Shown: in pieces, positions 63,096 to 64,000 of the stretch | How positions within the stretch are numbered: position 1 is the stretch's first letter | Layout: each line of letters begins with the position of its first letter | From: Smittia aterrima | Lineage: Eukaryota; Arthropoda; Insecta; Diptera; Chironomidae | Length of the DNA: 64,000 bases | Direction of reading: 5' to 3' | Assembly (NCBI GenBank): GCA_033063855.1 | Contig: CP093831.1 | Location: 14,260,001-14,324,000 of the forward strand | Notes under the pieces: model-generated | Databases searched by the model: none | What the model was told of the DNA's origin: nothing | The model's input: the letters and a program-made list of their open reading frames with translations, nothing else | Position numbers and translations under genes: made by a program

Positions 63096-63650
63096 ATGGT
63101 AAGAACTACTAATTAATGGGATGTTAATTACCTTATCATTATATTAAATGTCGTTGTCTTTCAGATTCGGTTTATTTTAATCCAAAACAGAGCTGGCAAA
63201 ACTCGATTGGCAAAGTGGTACATGAATTTCGATGATGACGAAAAACAAAAGCTTATCGAGGAAGTTCATGCAGTTGTTACCGTCAGAGACGCAAAGCACA
63301 CTAATTTTGTTGAGGTAAATATTAATCCTGATGCTTCCATTGACATAAAAATTGAATTTTTAATTTAATTTAAGTTTCGCAACTTTAAAATCGTTTATCG
63401 CCGCTATGCTGGTCTCTACTTCTGCATCTGTGTCGACGTGAATGATAACAATTTGTGTTATCTCGAAGCGATTCACAATTTTGTTGAAGTTCTCAACGAG
63501 TATTTCCATAACGTTTGTGAGCTAGATCTGGTGTTCAACTTTTACAAAGTGTATACAGTCGTGGACGAAATGTTCTTGGCTGGTGAGATTCGAGAGACTT
63601 CACAAACCAAAGTCCTCAAACAGCTGCTAACGCTGAACTCTCTTGACTAA
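63096..63650 (+). CDS. AP-2sigma: AP-2 complex sigma subunit
   Basis: Three exons: 63096-63098, 63165-63314, 63375-63650, joined to 142 residues, the exact family length. The first coding exon consists of the initiator ATG alone, followed directly by GTAAGA. The protein reads IRFILIQNRAGKTRLAKWYM, VVTVRDAKHTNFVE, FKIVYRRYAGLYFCICVD, LEAIHNFVEVLNEYF, ELDLVFNFYKVY and EMFLAGEIRETSQ, all typical of the clathrin adaptor sigma-2 chain and its longin fold, which binds dileucine cargo signals at the plasma membrane during endocytosis. AATAAA lies near 63815. Confidence 0.97.
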
Positions 63651-63864
63651 GTCGTCACGATCAATCGTCTTACTTCTATATTCCAATTCATAATCTCAAC
63701 ATTATATAAAGAGCGAATGGGCAGTCGGTCCATTGGTGACAAAAAAAATATGTTAATAAGTAAAAGTCCTGCTTGATTTAGCTAATCTTATAAAACCATC
63801 AAAAATGATTTATTGCAATAAAATGTGTAAAATTTATTGAGAAACCAAGACGGCTAGTGATTTG

Positions 63865-63981
63865 TCATTTCCATGCCTTAGGACCTTTAGATGATGATAC
63901 TCGATGTGAGTTTCTTCCGCTGCTTATGTGAGAATTTGATTCTTCATTGACTCGATCAGACTTTGGTGATTGTTTCAGAAG
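63865..63981 (-). CDS. Last exon of an unidentified gene (partial)
   Basis: A minus-strand segment with an acceptor (CTTTCAG) next to 63981, an open frame of 38 codons and a TGA at 63865-63867. It encodes a Ser/Lys-rich tail (LLKQSPKSDRVNEESNSHIS ending GPKAWK). The rest of the gene is off the window, so no function can be given. It could also be chance. Confidence 0.45.
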   Translation of the reverse strand, partial: LLKQSPKSDRVNEESNSHISSGRNSHRVSSSKGPKAWK

Positions 63982-64000
63982 CTGAAAGATGAAGGTTGAT

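Noticed and set aside
1..64000. tRNA genes, CRISPR arrays, viral or transposon insertions
   Set aside because: No B-box with a cloverleaf, no spaced direct repeats, no reverse transcriptase, transposase or integrase frames, and no terminal repeats were seen.

Overview
This window is nuclear DNA of a compact, AT-rich dipteran insect genome. Genes are broken by short introns of about 50-80 nt with GT-AG borders. Several proteins are recognisably insect orthologues (bel/DDX3, flare/AIP1, Sap47, a chinmo-like BTB zinc-finger factor, RpS18, Wdr33). The short introns and tight packing suggest a nematoceran such as a chironomid midge, but the species cannot be named from sequence alone. I rebuilt exon-intron models by hand. 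Every complete model keeps an open frame across all junctions, except one unresolved link in Sap47.

Region by region: (1) 1-21.5 kb is a neprilysin (M13 zinc metallopeptidase) cluster. Three genes lie in tandem on the minus strand (the leftmost cut by the window edge) and a fourth on the plus strand, with RpS18 and Wdr33 sitting between. Two copies start with signal peptides and should be secreted. Two start with membrane anchors, one of them preceded by a 5.8-kb intron. (2) 21.8-23.7 kb is a membrane peptidoglycan-recognition protein with two non-catalytic PGRP domains and a RHIM-like motif in its cytosolic tail. (3) 24.4-36.5 kb holds bel, a divergent XPG/Asteroid-like pseudo-nuclease, a small acidic protein of unknown function, taxilin, a DCN1-like neddylation factor and an STK40-type pseudokinase. 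(4) 36.5-48 kb holds a chinmo-like regulator with long flanking and intronic DNA, then flare and unc-50 head to head. (5) 48-56.3 kb is Sap47 with alternative last exons 4 kb apart. (6) 56.9-64 kb holds a candidate little-elongation-complex subunit (ICE2/NARG2), a degenerate PP2C-like protein, a HUS1-like clamp subunit, AP-2 sigma, and the last exon of an unidentified gene.

The genes form no operon or single pathway. The coherent unit is the neprilysin cluster, whose members keep the catalytic motifs where they are visible and share most exon boundaries, yet have diverged in localisation and intron content. The other items of most interest are the RHIM-bearing double-PGRP receptor and the pseudo-nuclease. 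I saw no transposon, tRNA, CRISPR or viral insertion.
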